From Thermoleophilia bacterium (lineage in GTDB: Bacteria > Actinomycetota > Thermoleophilia > Gaiellales > Gaiellaceae): DNA of 50,263 nt. The translations under genes were made by a program, and so were the position numbers. Positions 23,984-32,006 of this stretch are shown here, in pieces (position 1 is the stretch's first letter; the number at the start of each line of letters is the position of its first letter). The notes beneath the pieces are model-generated. The model saw only the letters and a program-made list of their open reading frames with translations. It searched no databases and was not told the origin of the DNA. The stretch is taken from the NCBI GenBank assembly GCA_025934995.1, contig JAICWC010000006.1:1-50263 (forward strand), in the 5' to 3' direction.

Positions 23984-25357
23984 TCACGGCTCGCGGTAGT
24001 CGCTGAGCACCGCCACGAGGTTCTTGAGTCGTCGGTCGATGTAGAGCCTTGCTCGGGCGTGATTTGCGTTGAAGTCAAATTCGCCGGGTTCGACCGAGTC
24101 CGGCAATCCTGACATCTCATTCACGCGGTGGTAGTCAACGAGCGGCAGTACCTTCTTCAGCTCGCCGTCATCGCCATTGACGAGATCGCGCCACTCTGCA
24201 TGAGCGGCGAGCCAGCGTTCCCAAGCGACGTCACTGGCGACGCGACGCTGGAAGAGTTGCTGTCCCTCATTGATCGCACGATTTAGTAGCCCGACGATCC
24301 TCGACCGCTCCGCTTGAAGTTCGGCGGCGATGTCCTCCGTGACAATCCTGAGCGCCTTCCCATAGCCACTCTCCCAGACGTCGCCGCGTTCCTCCCCGAG
24401 GGCATCGAGCGCGTCCCCTGCGAGGTCGTATGCGGCGTCGAGTCCATCCTCAGGGAGGACGCCGAGGGTTACGCCCTCCCCGGCCCGGGTTCGACGCATC
24501 TCGGTCGTTGAGTTGACGTGATACGCAGCTACGTAGGCTCGCTCAAGCTGCGTGTACAGACCTGGGTCTTGGACGGCAACGAGTTCGTCGTACTCATCCC
24601 ACCGGAACGCGGGCAGCCTGAATCCGTCGCTGTAGTGGGGATGGGGCCTGGTCGACCGGACGATCTCGATCTTGTGTCGAATGTCCCGGAGTTCAGTGCC
24701 GAACTGGAGCTTTGCGGCCGCCAGACGCGCCAGCGCATCCATCGCACCCGTCGTCTCTAGTTCCGCTATCCGGATCTTCGCCTCCCCGAACTGCCGACGT
24801 AGATCCTCGGTCTCATCCCACTTCTTCTGGAAGGCATCGCGATGCGCCGTGTCCATTTCGACGAAAACGTCGTGCGCTCGCTTCCTTTCGGCCGCCGATT
24901 GTCTCCGGTCATGAAGAAGCTGGCTACGAAGCTCATTCCTCTGAACGAGAGGCGCCGTGACCCAGAGCCAGAGGTATGGCGCACCGAAGGCAGCTACAAA
25001 GCCGAGTAGGGCAGCGGCCGTCGTTATCCCGACCGAAGCTGTCTCGCGGTGGCCCCACGACAGGGCGAGCCCAATCGCGCCGGCGCTGATCGCGCACAAC
25101 CCTGCCCACAAACCGAACCTGACCGTGCTCGTTGCGAGCTGGTGGAACTCCCGCTGTGCTCGCGACCGAGCGTGCTCGGAGTGGTTTGGCTCAACTGCCG
25201 GGCGACGAAGAAGCGGGCGGAGGAAGACCCCAAGCAACGGCCTCTCGCTCCATCGAACGAGGGTCCGAAGAACGGAGTCCACGATCGCCAGCGCCGCCAA
25301 CGCCTCCTGTTCGCGGCCGGGTTGTTCGAGCGTCGTTCGCGGTTCACGCTCTTCCAT
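23984..25357 (-). CDS. Island membrane protein with coiled coil, unknown function
   Basis: A 457-aa protein. Residues about 1-70 are soluble and basic. Two adjacent TM helices follow (RFGLWAGLCAISAGAIGLAL and TTAAALLGFVAAFGAPYLWL). Next comes a long charged helix rich in heptads (ERKRAHDVFVEMDTAHRDAF, then KKWDETEDLRRQFGEAKIRI) and a C-terminal soluble domain of about 250 residues with no recognised motif. The ATG at 25357 is preferred over a start at 25432. A two-TM plus coiled-coil layout is common among membrane effectors of phage-defence loci, but nothing here proves that role. It lies 162 bp downstream of the HD-PRTase gene on the same strand. Confidence 0.75.
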   Translation of the reverse strand: MEEREPRTTLEQPGREQEALAALAIVDSVLRTLVRWSERPLLGVFLRPLLRRPAVEPNHSEHARSRAQREFHQLATSTVRFGLWAGLCAISAGAIGLALSWGHRETASVGITTAAALLGFVAAFGAPYLWLWVTAPLVQRNELRSQLLHDRRQSAAERKRAHDVFVEMDTAHRDAFQKKWDETEDLRRQFGEAKIRIAELETTGAMDALARLAAAKLQFGTELRDIRHKIEIVRSTRPHPHYSDGFRLPAFRWDEYDELVAVQDPGLYTQLERAYVAAYHVNSTTEMRRTRAGEGVTLGVLPEDGLDAAYDLAGDALDALGEERGDVWESGYGKALRIVTEDIAAELQAERSRIVGLLNRAINEGQQLFQRRVASDVAWERWLAAHAEWRDLVNGDDGELKKVLPLVDYHRVNEMSGLPDSVEPGEFDFNANHARARLYIDRRLKNLVAVLSDYREP

Positions 25358-25455
25358 GTAACGAGCGTAGCTTGACGATCTGCCCACATCGCTTGACGCA
25401 GAAAATGACGACGCGCCCACCCTGTTGCACAACCGTTGCGCCCCGTTGATTTGCA

Positions 25456-25488
25456 GGGACTTTAGTCCCGCGCCAGGTTACGCTAACC
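25456..25488 (-). terminator. Paired small hairpins downstream of HD-PRTase gene
   Basis: GGGAC-TTTA-GTCCC (GGGACT at 25456-25461, AGTCCC at 25464-25469) and GGTTA-CGC-TAACC (25476-25488) lie side by side 32-66 bp after the HD-PRTase stop. Neither has a U-tract. A weak terminator or mRNA processing site is possible. The rest of the 162-bp gap (25358-25519) shows nothing recognisable. Confidence 0.35.
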
Positions 25489-25519
25489 ACGCCTCCGGCG
25501 AGGTCGTGGTCGCACGGAC

Positions 25520-28378
25520 CTACTTTACGAGCGCGCTCCGCGCCCGAGCGGCCGCCGTCAACAGCTCACCAACGGTGTCACCTCCCAACTGCGACGTCAT
25601 GCGGAACGTCCTCTCCGCGAACTCCTCGAGCGCCTTGCGACCGTCCTCGATGCGCCCCTGGCTGACCGCGTCCACAGCCGTATCGACCTTGGCGAGGAGT
25701 TCGGCGGGCAAGGCCGAGGCGCGAACAATCGTCAGTAGTTCAGCGAGTTCGTCAGCGCGCCGTTGCTCCAACTCTCCGATGAGTTCCTCACCCCGGCGAG
25801 GGAACAGTGGCATCCAGTCTGCTCCGCGAAAGCGTCCCGCCTTCCAAAGCGCGGTTAGGGTCCCGGTCGGCGTGTTGTGCGCCATGACGACGGTGCGTCG
25901 TGCATCTCCATAGCCGAGCGCAAAGGTCTGGCACCGCTCGCTTGTCCATTTCATGGGAGCTTCCACGTGCTTCGTGCTCAGGAGCAACGACTCGCCCACT
26001 TCATGCATGAAAGCGACGAGCCCATCGCTAACGTGACTTGGCGCGATGACGTCAAGCGTCGATCTCTCGACGAGCGCGTCCGCGCCACCCGCAAGTCCGT
26101 GTGCGTCGGCGAGTTTTGCGAAGCTTGCGAGCTCTGCCGCCTCTGCGTAGATGAATCGAAACTGCACAGCACGCTTTCGCAGCTCTTCGATCTGCTCTTC
26201 GCTGAGGGGCATGGCAAGGTCCTCGTCAAGCTCAACGGGCTCACCGAACCACGACTGAATAACTGATCGAGCCTGGCTACCTGAAATCAGTACGTCGTCG
26301 TAGAAGACGATGCGCTCGACTTGCTTGAGAGCTTCCCCTAGAGCAAGTACTGGCGGCGGGTCATCGTGGTCTCGAAAGAAGTAGGCGAGATGCGAAGCAC
26401 TCTTCATGAGCCCATCCGTAAGGGGCACAAGCACGCACGGCGCTCCGTCTTCCTGCACGTAGTCGATGAACTCCTTGCCAAGCAAAGGACGGTCTAGGTA
26501 GTTGAGGTTCTCAAGTACTGACAGCATCGATGAGGCGTGAGCCTCTGGGAACTGATCAAGGAACGCCTCGATTCGCGCCTCCGACATGGCTGCGAGCGAG
26601 TAGGTCTGGAACCGCTTCGCGAGGGCTTCGATGCGGGCCGGCCGGTTACCGTGCCGGATATACCGCGACCTCGGTCGAAGCTTTCCCGCCGTTGCAAAGT
26701 ACGCAGGGTCACGCTTCTCAAGCTCACGTTTGATCGCCTCGACACGCTCGTAATCAACCTTCGCGTTGTCGGCGGTAGCTCTGCCCATCGCCAGGCTGTA
26801 CCGCCGATGCAGCACCACCTCGGTCGCGAGGTTCACAAGCTCAAGCTGACGATGGCTGCCTGTCGCGAAGACGAAGTAAGTCTCCGGAACATCGTGCGGG
26901 TGTGCTGCTGCCTCGGCCGAGAATGAACGACCAGGTCTCAGCTCCTTGCTCGGCAGGATCACCATGAATTGTGAGTCGTCTGGGCTCGGTCGCTCGGGCG
27001 GCGCGTCGACCCAAACGAGGGGAACCCCCTCCGAGGTGCCGAGAGTCTGCACCGCGTGTTCATACTCCTTGATGATCTCTGCCTGGAGGTCACGCCTCGT
27101 TGAAGCCACCGCCAGTTCTTGCTCGAGCGCGTCCCATGCCCGCTGTACGCTCGACTCAAGTCGTCCCTTTAGAGCTTCGGGCGCCTCCTCGACAAGGAAG
27201 CCGTATGAAAGAGCGGCGGCTCGCCGCGGAAGATTACGACGCTCGAGAAGTCGAACGAGATCGGCAATCTCTGGCAGTTCGGACGCCCCGAAGCTTCCAA
27301 ACAGCGAGTCATCGTGTCTGAGGAGTTCGGCCGGATGGAGATCGATCTTCGCGAGAATCTCCATGGCTATCCGCTCCGCGGCACGCGTCTTGTGATGCAG
27401 ATAGACGCGCTCAAACAGCATGTCCCGTGACACGGCGAGGTCATAAACGAGCCGGTGCCCCGTAAGATCTGTCCCTAGCACTAGCGCCTTGTCGCCGCGC
27501 GCCATCCTCGCGAGTACAACGTCTTCCACGTCGGCAGGTGAGTCGCGGACGAAATCGGCAGGCTCTGCGTGGACTGCCCGAAGCTTGTAGAGAAGCCTCT
27601 CAAGGTCAACGGCCACCGGCACGCCAGTTACGTAGCCGTCGCGAAACATGTAGTCCAGCTTGTCTGCGTCAATCACGTTTGACGTGATCTGGGCGATGAA
27701 CGCGGAGTCGATGGTCGCGGGACGACCGACGATTGCTGTTGCTGCGATTCCGACTTCCTCCTCGTCGTAGCCAGCAGCTTGCAGCAGGCGAGTAAATGAT
27801 GGCGTGCAGATCAACGCGAGCGAGAGCGTCTCGGCAAGGTGCGGCTGCGACACCTCCAGACACTCCGCAACGTCGGCCGAGAATTGTTCGATGTCATCGA
27901 GATGCTCTGATAGGTCGCCTTCCTCGGACGTGTAGTACCGCTCAGACACGTGCGAGAGCGGGAGGTGCCCCAGGTCGTGGACAAGACCCGCCAACCTGAC
28001 CGTGCGTCGGTGACGAGCGAGCTCAGCGCGATGAGCCGGAGAGCGCAACTCAATCGCCCTAAGCATCCGATCCGCTTGATGCATCGATCCGATGCTGTGC
28101 TCGAACCGAGAGTAACCGCCCGTCGGATACGTGAGGTAGCCCAACCCGAGTTGGCGGATACGCCGCAGTCGTTGGAAAGGCGGACTATCAACGATTGCGA
28201 CTTCGCTCGACTCGAGTCCGATCATCCCCCAGACGGCGTCCTTGACGGCCTTGGCCTCCGGATGCTCCGCGAGCAGATGCTGCGTGTACTCGTCGACTGA
28301 TTCGCCTACGTGCGCTTCGATCCGGTCGACGAGCCTCTTGAACGCCTCGGCCGCGAGCAGCGTGTCAAGCGGCTCCAA
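25520..28378 (-). CDS. Fusion of SAMHD1-like HD phosphohydrolase and phosphoribosyltransferase-like domain
   Basis: A 952-aa two-part protein. Residues about 55-450 are a SAMHD1/COG1078-type HD domain: DSPPFQRLRRIRQLGLGYL, metal ligands H94 (in SRFEHSIG), H134-D135 (LVHDLGHLPLSH) and Asp in DADKLDYMFRD (237-247). Such enzymes hydrolyse dNTPs or related nucleotides. Residues about 640-880 look like a PRTase-fold domain of the conflict-associated type: VFYDDVLISGSQA (691-703) matches the acidic PRPP-loop pattern, with HNTPTGTLTALW (834-845) and WMPLFPR further on. The TTG start at 28378 is 12 bp after the upstream gene, which suggests one transcript. A nucleotide-targeting defence effector is inferred; catalytic residues of the HD half are all present. 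Expected localisation is cytosolic. Confidence 0.8.
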   Translation of the reverse strand: MEPLDTLLAAEAFKRLVDRIEAHVGESVDEYTQHLLAEHPEAKAVKDAVWGMIGLESSEVAIVDSPPFQRLRRIRQLGLGYLTYPTGGYSRFEHSIGSMHQADRMLRAIELRSPAHRAELARHRRTVRLAGLVHDLGHLPLSHVSERYYTSEEGDLSEHLDDIEQFSADVAECLEVSQPHLAETLSLALICTPSFTRLLQAAGYDEEEVGIAATAIVGRPATIDSAFIAQITSNVIDADKLDYMFRDGYVTGVPVAVDLERLLYKLRAVHAEPADFVRDSPADVEDVVLARMARGDKALVLGTDLTGHRLVYDLAVSRDMLFERVYLHHKTRAAERIAMEILAKIDLHPAELLRHDDSLFGSFGASELPEIADLVRLLERRNLPRRAAALSYGFLVEEAPEALKGRLESSVQRAWDALEQELAVASTRRDLQAEIIKEYEHAVQTLGTSEGVPLVWVDAPPERPSPDDSQFMVILPSKELRPGRSFSAEAAAHPHDVPETYFVFATGSHRQLELVNLATEVVLHRRYSLAMGRATADNAKVDYERVEAIKRELEKRDPAYFATAGKLRPRSRYIRHGNRPARIEALAKRFQTYSLAAMSEARIEAFLDQFPEAHASSMLSVLENLNYLDRPLLGKEFIDYVQEDGAPCVLVPLTDGLMKSASHLAYFFRDHDDPPPVLALGEALKQVERIVFYDDVLISGSQARSVIQSWFGEPVELDEDLAMPLSEEQIEELRKRAVQFRFIYAEAAELASFAKLADAHGLAGGADALVERSTLDVIAPSHVSDGLVAFMHEVGESLLLSTKHVEAPMKWTSERCQTFALGYGDARRTVVMAHNTPTGTLTALWKAGRFRGADWMPLFPRRGEELIGELEQRRADELAELLTIVRASALPAELLAKVDTAVDAVSQGRIEDGRKALEEFAERTFRMTSQLGGDTVGELLTAAARARSALVK

Positions 28379-28390
28379 GGCGGCGGAAAC

Positions 28391-28837
28391 TTAGGCGACG
28401 TCGCGGTGTGCGTTGAGCAACGAGTCCGGCGCGTCTGACGTGAGATACGTATTCGCCAGTTCGAGAAACAACTCGCGCTCGTCAGCGTCGAACTGCCCAA
28501 GGATCTCCTCAGCGCGTCTCTTGTCCATGACCAGCGAGACACCCGGATAGTGCGGGTTGTGAGCGCCGAGGTCGCCCTTCTGGAGTTTGATCAACGCCTG
28601 ATCGAACTCCTTGTAGCGAGCGTTGTACGGATTCGGAACGAGCGCACGAGGCATCTTCGCGCTGCCGGCTCGGTGGCGAGTCCGCTCAGTCTTCAGTTGC
28701 GTCACGACGCGCTTGAACCGAACGTGATGTCGGTCAAACCGCGTGTCGACAAAGTCGAGATCATGTGCACGCAACGCGGCGAAGAACCCCAGGAAGAAGC
28801 GATCTTTGTTCAACCTAGGACCTCGCAAAGCCGCCAC
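28391..28837 (-). CDS. Island hypothetical protein upstream of HD-PRTase
   Basis: A 148-aa basic protein with no recognised domain. The GTG at 28837 is chosen because GGGGAG (28851-28846) lies 8 nt upstream; a longer reading to 29017 adds a stretch that does not look coding. Visible segments are NKDRFFLGFFAALRAHDLDF, RFDRHHVRFKRVVTQLK and an acidic helical C-terminus (RRAEEILGQFDADERELFLE). It ends 12 bp before the HD-PRTase start and is probably co-transcribed, so it may be a partner, sensor or antitoxin of that protein (inference). Confidence 0.65.
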   Translation of the reverse strand: MAALRGPRLNKDRFFLGFFAALRAHDLDFVDTRFDRHHVRFKRVVTQLKTERTRHRAGSAKMPRALVPNPYNARYKEFDQALIKLQKGDLGAHNPHYPGVSLVMDKRRAEEILGQFDADERELFLELANTYLTSDAPDSLLNAHRDVA

Positions 28838-29009
28838 GAACGTTGCTCCCCTTTCGTACCGAAACGCGTCACCGCGCCGCCCCCTTCCGGGCCGCTGCGC
28901 GCAAAGCAGACTGACATTGACATACCGAGCATTTGGTGTCCACCTGAACCGAAGAACAGTAGGGGTGGGAGAGTCACGATAATGTGTCAGATGGTACGGT
29001 CCGGTCCGG

Positions 29010-29492
29010 ATGGACACGGACCGGACCGCCTCCCCGCGACTCTTGTCGTGGCAACAAGTTCGACTGGCGGCGGGAGACGTGCAGTTGATCCTTATGGAGG
29101 AAGTTCTTAGACGGGGCCGCCTCGAGCGCCAGGCAATTCCCGAAGTCGTTCGTCAGCAGACCTTGATTCGAGATCTGACGCCGAGGAGTCCAAGCAACCT
29201 CCAGGACATCGCCGATCGGCTCTCGCAGGCGAACCTTCTCACGCGAACCGATCACGTCCCCATTGCGTACGTACCGAGTGACCACACGCGCACAGCTTTC
29301 GAGTTGCTCGTTCCGAAGGTGCGCGATAAGTCGGGAGCTCGACGCACCCGACGGCCGCGGCAGGACGCCGCCGCACGCACGATCCGGCTCACAGGAAATG
29401 CCGTATCGCCGGGCCTCTCCGCCCTCCTGGCAGCGGGAAGCAAGCTAAAGGCCGGCGAGGCAGCCGAGTTCCGGGTGGTCTGGCGCCGCTAG
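29010..29492 (+). CDS. Island hypothetical protein, divergent from HD-PRTase operon
   Basis: A 160-aa protein, the only clear plus-strand gene of the island. An ATG at 29010 begins a protein with helical N-terminus (QVRLAAGDVQLILMEEVLRR), a Pro-poor middle (PSNLQDIADRLSQANLLTR) and a basic linker (SGARRTRRPRQDAAARTIRL) before a short C-terminal part. The middle could form a small helix-turn-helix, which would suit a regulator of the divergent operon 172 bp away (28838-29009), but the match is weak. Coding status rests on length and plausible composition only. Confidence 0.5.
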   Translation: MDTDRTASPRLLSWQQVRLAAGDVQLILMEEVLRRGRLERQAIPEVVRQQTLIRDLTPRSPSNLQDIADRLSQANLLTRTDHVPIAYVPSDHTRTAFELLVPKVRDKSGARRTRRPRQDAAARTIRLTGNAVSPGLSALLAAGSKLKAGEAAEFRVVWRR

Positions 29493-29702
29493 CTTCGAGC
29501 TACGACGGCGTCGGGTCAATGGGCTGGTGCGCGTTCCACGTTTGCGTGGCGCAGTCAGCTCCTGCGAAACCCGCTACCGCACCGCCGCGAATGGCGACGC
29601 GGCCGACGCCCCGAGCGCGTTGACCGCGTTGACAAGCGCAGAGACGCTCAGGTGCTTGCCGCCTGATTCAGACGGGCCTCTGAGCGACAACACGAGACGT
29701 GG
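29493..29702. other. 210-bp gap between convergent island genes
   Basis: No supported gene. On the minus strand, a 39-codon reading frame (GTG at 29693 to TAG at 29574) directly follows the nucleotidyltransferase stop and has a coding-like segment (LSVSALVNAVNALG), but it has no good SD. It may be a small peptide or a decayed gene end. No hairpin with a U-tract was found. Confidence 0.3.
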
Positions 29703-30038
29703 TCACCCTTTGTCGGCGTCGAACTGCCACACAAGCTCTGCGCCTTCGCGCTCCGCAAAGCGCGTCTCCTTTGCCTCTCCCGGGTTGAGAAGGACAACGT
29801 GGGCGTGGAGCCCGAGGACATCTTGCATCGCACGGTCGAGACTGGCTCGATGCGAAACCGCGTCGGCGGCAGCGATCACGTCACCGTCGTATACGACGAG
29901 CAAGTCCACGTCACCCGCGTCCGCTGAATGGAGGGCCGATCCAAAGAGCCAGACTTCTCGGAGCCCAGAAAGGTCGGGCGCAGTTCGCCCGACGGTTGAT
30001 TCAACTGCGCTTCGGAGGTTCGTACTGGACGAAGTCAT
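29703..30038 (-). CDS. Minimal nucleotidyltransferase (MNT/Pol-beta superfamily)
   Basis: A 111-aa protein of the minimal nucleotidyltransferase class. The signature is VWLFGSALHSADAGDVDLLVVY: GS followed by D-x-D with the correct spacing for metal and NTP binding. The fold is the stand-alone MNT size (about 100-110 aa). The ATG at 30038 has an adjoining purine-rich SD (GGGAGGGAG) and overlaps the previous gene by 38 bp. MNTs often act as antitoxins that AMPylate a partner (MNT-HEPN) or as regulators. Here the partner upstream is not HEPN-like but a nuclease-fold-like protein, so a variant toxin-antitoxin or defence pair is inferred. Confidence 0.85.
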   Translation of the reverse strand: MTSSSTNLRSAVESTVGRTAPDLSGLREVWLFGSALHSADAGDVDLLVVYDGDVIAAADAVSHRASLDRAMQDVLGLHAHVVLLNPGEAKETRFAEREGAELVWQFDADKG

Positions 30039-30387
30039 CTCCCTCCCTATGCAGCGCACCCAGGAACTCGCCGAACTTGAAGACGGCGACGCCGTCGTCG
30101 TACCCGGCCTCCTTAGCATCCCATGTCCAGCTATTGAAGCCGCTGATCGTCACGATGCAGTTCACGTCTGGGTCTTCGTGACGGATGTGCATGTAGTCGG
30201 CCACGCCGAGCGTGTAGACGTCACACAGCCAGACGCGGACCGTCGAGAGCCCGTCGCGCTCCACGATGTAGAGGTTGGGCGACTCCTGCCTGACCGACGT
30301 CACGCGGTTGTGTTCCCGCACGGCGCGGATGAAGAAGTCGATCGACTTCTTCGCCGGCGCGTCATCCCAGTCCCGCCCGCTCCCCAT
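30001..30387 (-). CDS. Restriction-endonuclease-like small protein
   Basis: A 128-aa protein. The block VNCIVTISGFNSWTWDAKEA, then VAVFKFGEFLGAL resembles the C-terminal half of Mrr/REase-like folds (strand, F-x-x-x-A helix, strand, helix). The N-terminal region, SIDFFIRAVREHNRVTSV, is the first helix of that fold. A canonical PD-(D/E)xK core was not located with confidence, so catalytic activity is uncertain; D in VWLCDVYTLG and in HEDPDVNC are candidates. It begins 6 bp after the HNH stop and overlaps the MNT start, making it the middle gene of a three-gene operon. The resemblance is by pattern only. Confidence 0.55.
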   Translation of the reverse strand: MGSGRDWDDAPAKKSIDFFIRAVREHNRVTSVRQESPNLYIVERDGLSTVRVWLCDVYTLGVADYMHIRHEDPDVNCIVTISGFNSWTWDAKEAGYDDGVAVFKFGEFLGALHREGDDFVQYEPPKRS

Positions 30388-30393
30388 CAGCGC

Positions 30394-31080
30394 CTAAGGC
30401 TCGAAGATGTCGTCCATCTCTGAGGGGAAACGCGGGGCGTACGGGTCCGCCTCGCCAGTGATGTGCTTCCGAGCAAAGGCGTCCGCATGGACTCTGAATT
30501 TCGCTGCGACCGACAGTTCGTCCTGCGTCAAGAACTCCTCGTTCCGCTCTAGGAGCCGCGCGATCTGCCAGTTGTTTGGGATGAGAACGCGCCTGACCTC
30601 CTGGAGCCAACGCTGAGGAGCTTCACTTAGTGGATCGTCGGCAGCCGGACTTTCGGGACCATACGTCTCCCACCACGTCCGGTTCTCCCTCATCAAGGCC
30701 CGAACCCGAGTGAAGAGCTCGTCGCGGTTGCCGAGCCTGGGGACGTCAACGGCGTCGCGAATCCTTTGCTCGTGTTCGCGCTTCCACTCCTGCAACAGTG
30801 CCTCGTCGTAAAGGTCTTGAAGCTTCATCTTGTCCACCAATGTGTGGCAGGTCGGGCAGAGGAGGACGATGTTCTCGTACTCGTCGCGCTCAGAGATTGA
30901 TAGCTCAGCATCTCCCCGTGGCCCCTTTTCGGACTGCGCGATGACGTGGGCCATCTCCTTGATTGACGCGATCTTCGTCGCGTGGACGTCGGGGAAGAGG
31001 TCGGCCCGACAGGCAGGGTTGGCGCAATGCCCCCCGGACCTTGCGAGGAGCATCCGTTCGGTGTCCGCGGAGATAGCCAC
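30394..31080 (-). CDS. HNH endonuclease with C-terminal helical domain (first gene of island operon)
   Basis: A 228-aa protein with an N-terminal HNH domain: CANPACRADLF (zinc Cys pair), IKEMAHVIAQSEKGPRG (catalytic His in AH-x-I), and NIVLLCPTCHTLVDK (N and second CxxCH). Residues about 100-228 are helical and unrecognised (DELFTRVRALMRENRTWWET). The first-position GTG at 31080 is 112 bp from attR. Such HNH proteins occur both in restriction/defence loci and alone. Here it heads an operon with a nuclease-like protein and a minimal nucleotidyltransferase. The gap 31081-31192 contains no gene. Confidence 0.85.
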   Translation of the reverse strand: MAISADTERMLLARSGGHCANPACRADLFPDVHATKIASIKEMAHVIAQSEKGPRGDAELSISERDEYENIVLLCPTCHTLVDKMKLQDLYDEALLQEWKREHEQRIRDAVDVPRLGNRDELFTRVRALMRENRTWWETYGPESPAADDPLSEAPQRWLQEVRRVLIPNNWQIARLLERNEEFLTQDELSVAAKFRVHADAFARKHITGEADPYAPRFPSEMDDIFEP

Positions 31081-31192
31081 AGCCTCACCGGATCTAGTCT
31101 GACGCCGCCCTCGGCTGGCGTCTCAGCGTTCGACCGCGGCGCGTAGTGCTGCGCGCCTCCCGTTTTCCCCATGGTTGAGCCAAATGCGCGCT

Positions 31193-31235
31193 GTTTCCTA
31201 AACCGCGTGCACAAGTTCGATTCTTGTCGGGGGCA
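31193..31235 (+). repeat. attR (second 43-bp copy of the tRNA-Arg 3' end)
   Basis: An exact copy of tRNA nucleotides 30-72. The bases immediately upstream do not form the 5' half of a tRNA, so this is not a second functional tRNA gene. It marks the right end of the island; the alpha/beta hydrolase stop codon lies 6 bp further on. Confidence 0.92.
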
Positions 31236-31240
31236 CTCTC

Positions 31241-31945
31241 TCACTCGTCCGCCAGGTGCGGCACGTGTTCGCCTGCGATCGCGGTAAGAAGGCCCGCAAG
31301 TGCTTTTGGATCAGCGACCTGGGCATCGTGGTGCGTGTCGATCTCCGCAATCGGCCAGCCCCCCTCGCGGGCGCGCTCGATCGACGCCTCGAGCGGGACG
31401 TCGCTCTGCAGACACTTCACGTACGAGCGTGGGATCGCGTCGCCGCGACCGTCGAGCTTGATCGGCGCCTCGAAGCAGGCGAGCGGATGCGCGCGCGACC
31501 GTTCGAGATACCACGCGGGATATCCAGCCGGCGTCCCGCCCGGCGGGCGGACGAGACCGGCGACCGCAGCGCCGCGGAGAGAGGCGCTCAGCTCCGGCCC
31601 CGCGAGATCGAACAGCGACTCGCCGTTTCGTGGAACGAAACCGTCGACGTAGACGAGCCGCGCGATCCTCTCAGGGACGCGGTCGGCGGCTCCCGTCACA
31701 ACCATGCCGCCGTAGCTCTGCCCGACCAGGATCACGCCGCGAAGTCCCTCATACTCGAGATGCTGTACGACGTCTTCGACGTGCGAGTCGAGGTCCAGGG
31801 CCGGCGAGACGAGATGACTCCGTTCACCGAGCCCGGTGAGCGTCGGGCGCGTCACGTCGTGCCCGTCCGCCTGCAGGAAGCGCGCCACGTCCCGCCACTC
31901 CCAGCCGCCGCCGAAGCCGCCGTGGACGATGACGAACGTCGCCAT
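31241..31945 (-). CDS. Alpha/beta hydrolase (MenH/MES-like)
   Basis: A 234-aa alpha/beta-fold hydrolase. It has the oxyanion block TFVIVHGGFGGGWEW, the nucleophile elbow GQSYGGMV (Ser), and the C-terminal His-containing TGHH-like segment (EIDTHHDAQVADP). Its small size and the sequence LTGLGERSHL resemble plant methylesterase/hydroxynitrile-lyase-like proteins widespread in bacteria. The substrate is unknown. The ATG at 31945 starts directly at the first strand; the upstream extension is spurious. The stop is 6 bp beyond attR, so this gene was the neighbour of the tRNA before island insertion. Confidence 0.9.
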   Translation of the reverse strand: MATFVIVHGGFGGGWEWRDVARFLQADGHDVTRPTLTGLGERSHLVSPALDLDSHVEDVVQHLEYEGLRGVILVGQSYGGMVVTGAADRVPERIARLVYVDGFVPRNGESLFDLAGPELSASLRGAAVAGLVRPPGGTPAGYPAWYLERSRAHPLACFEAPIKLDGRGDAIPRSYVKCLQSDVPLEASIERAREGGWPIAEIDTHHDAQVADPKALAGLLTAIAGEHVPHLADE

Positions 31946-32006
31946 GGGGGCGACCGTACCCCGCGACGACGGTGAACCGCGTGCCCTCGATCCCCGTACC
32001 CGTTCC

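Larger units (their letters stand above)
23772..31235. mobile_element. Genomic island integrated into tRNA-Arg(CCT)
   Basis: A 43-bp identical sequence at 23772-23814 (tRNA nucleotides 30-72) and 31193-31235 flanks 7.38 kb. This is the hallmark of site-specific integration into the 3' half of a tRNA gene: the left copy keeps the tRNA intact and the right copy is the displaced 3' end. Genes inside have weaker GC bias at the third codon position than those outside and match accessory/defence families (HD-PRTase fusion, HNH, minimal nucleotidyltransferase). No integrase, excisionase, relaxase or replication gene is visible, so the element is either immobile, mobilised in trans, or has lost its recombinase. 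The original right-hand neighbour of the tRNA is the alpha/beta hydrolase at 31241. Confidence 0.9.

Noticed and set aside
25456-25488. Paired hairpins considered as a retron-type ncRNA
   Set aside because: No reverse transcriptase is nearby and the hairpins are short. A weak terminator or processing site is simpler.
29574-29693. 39-codon minus-strand frame after the nucleotidyltransferase
   Set aside because: No convincing SD or homology. Mentioned in the gap entry but not called a gene.
31193-31235. Second tRNA-Arg gene
   Set aside because: Only nucleotides 30-72 are present. No acceptor 5' strand or D arm lies upstream, so it is an att duplicate.
30825-31244. 139-codon minus-strand open frame covering attR
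   Set aside because: Its start is the antisense of the tRNA fragment and it overlaps the HNH gene out of frame.
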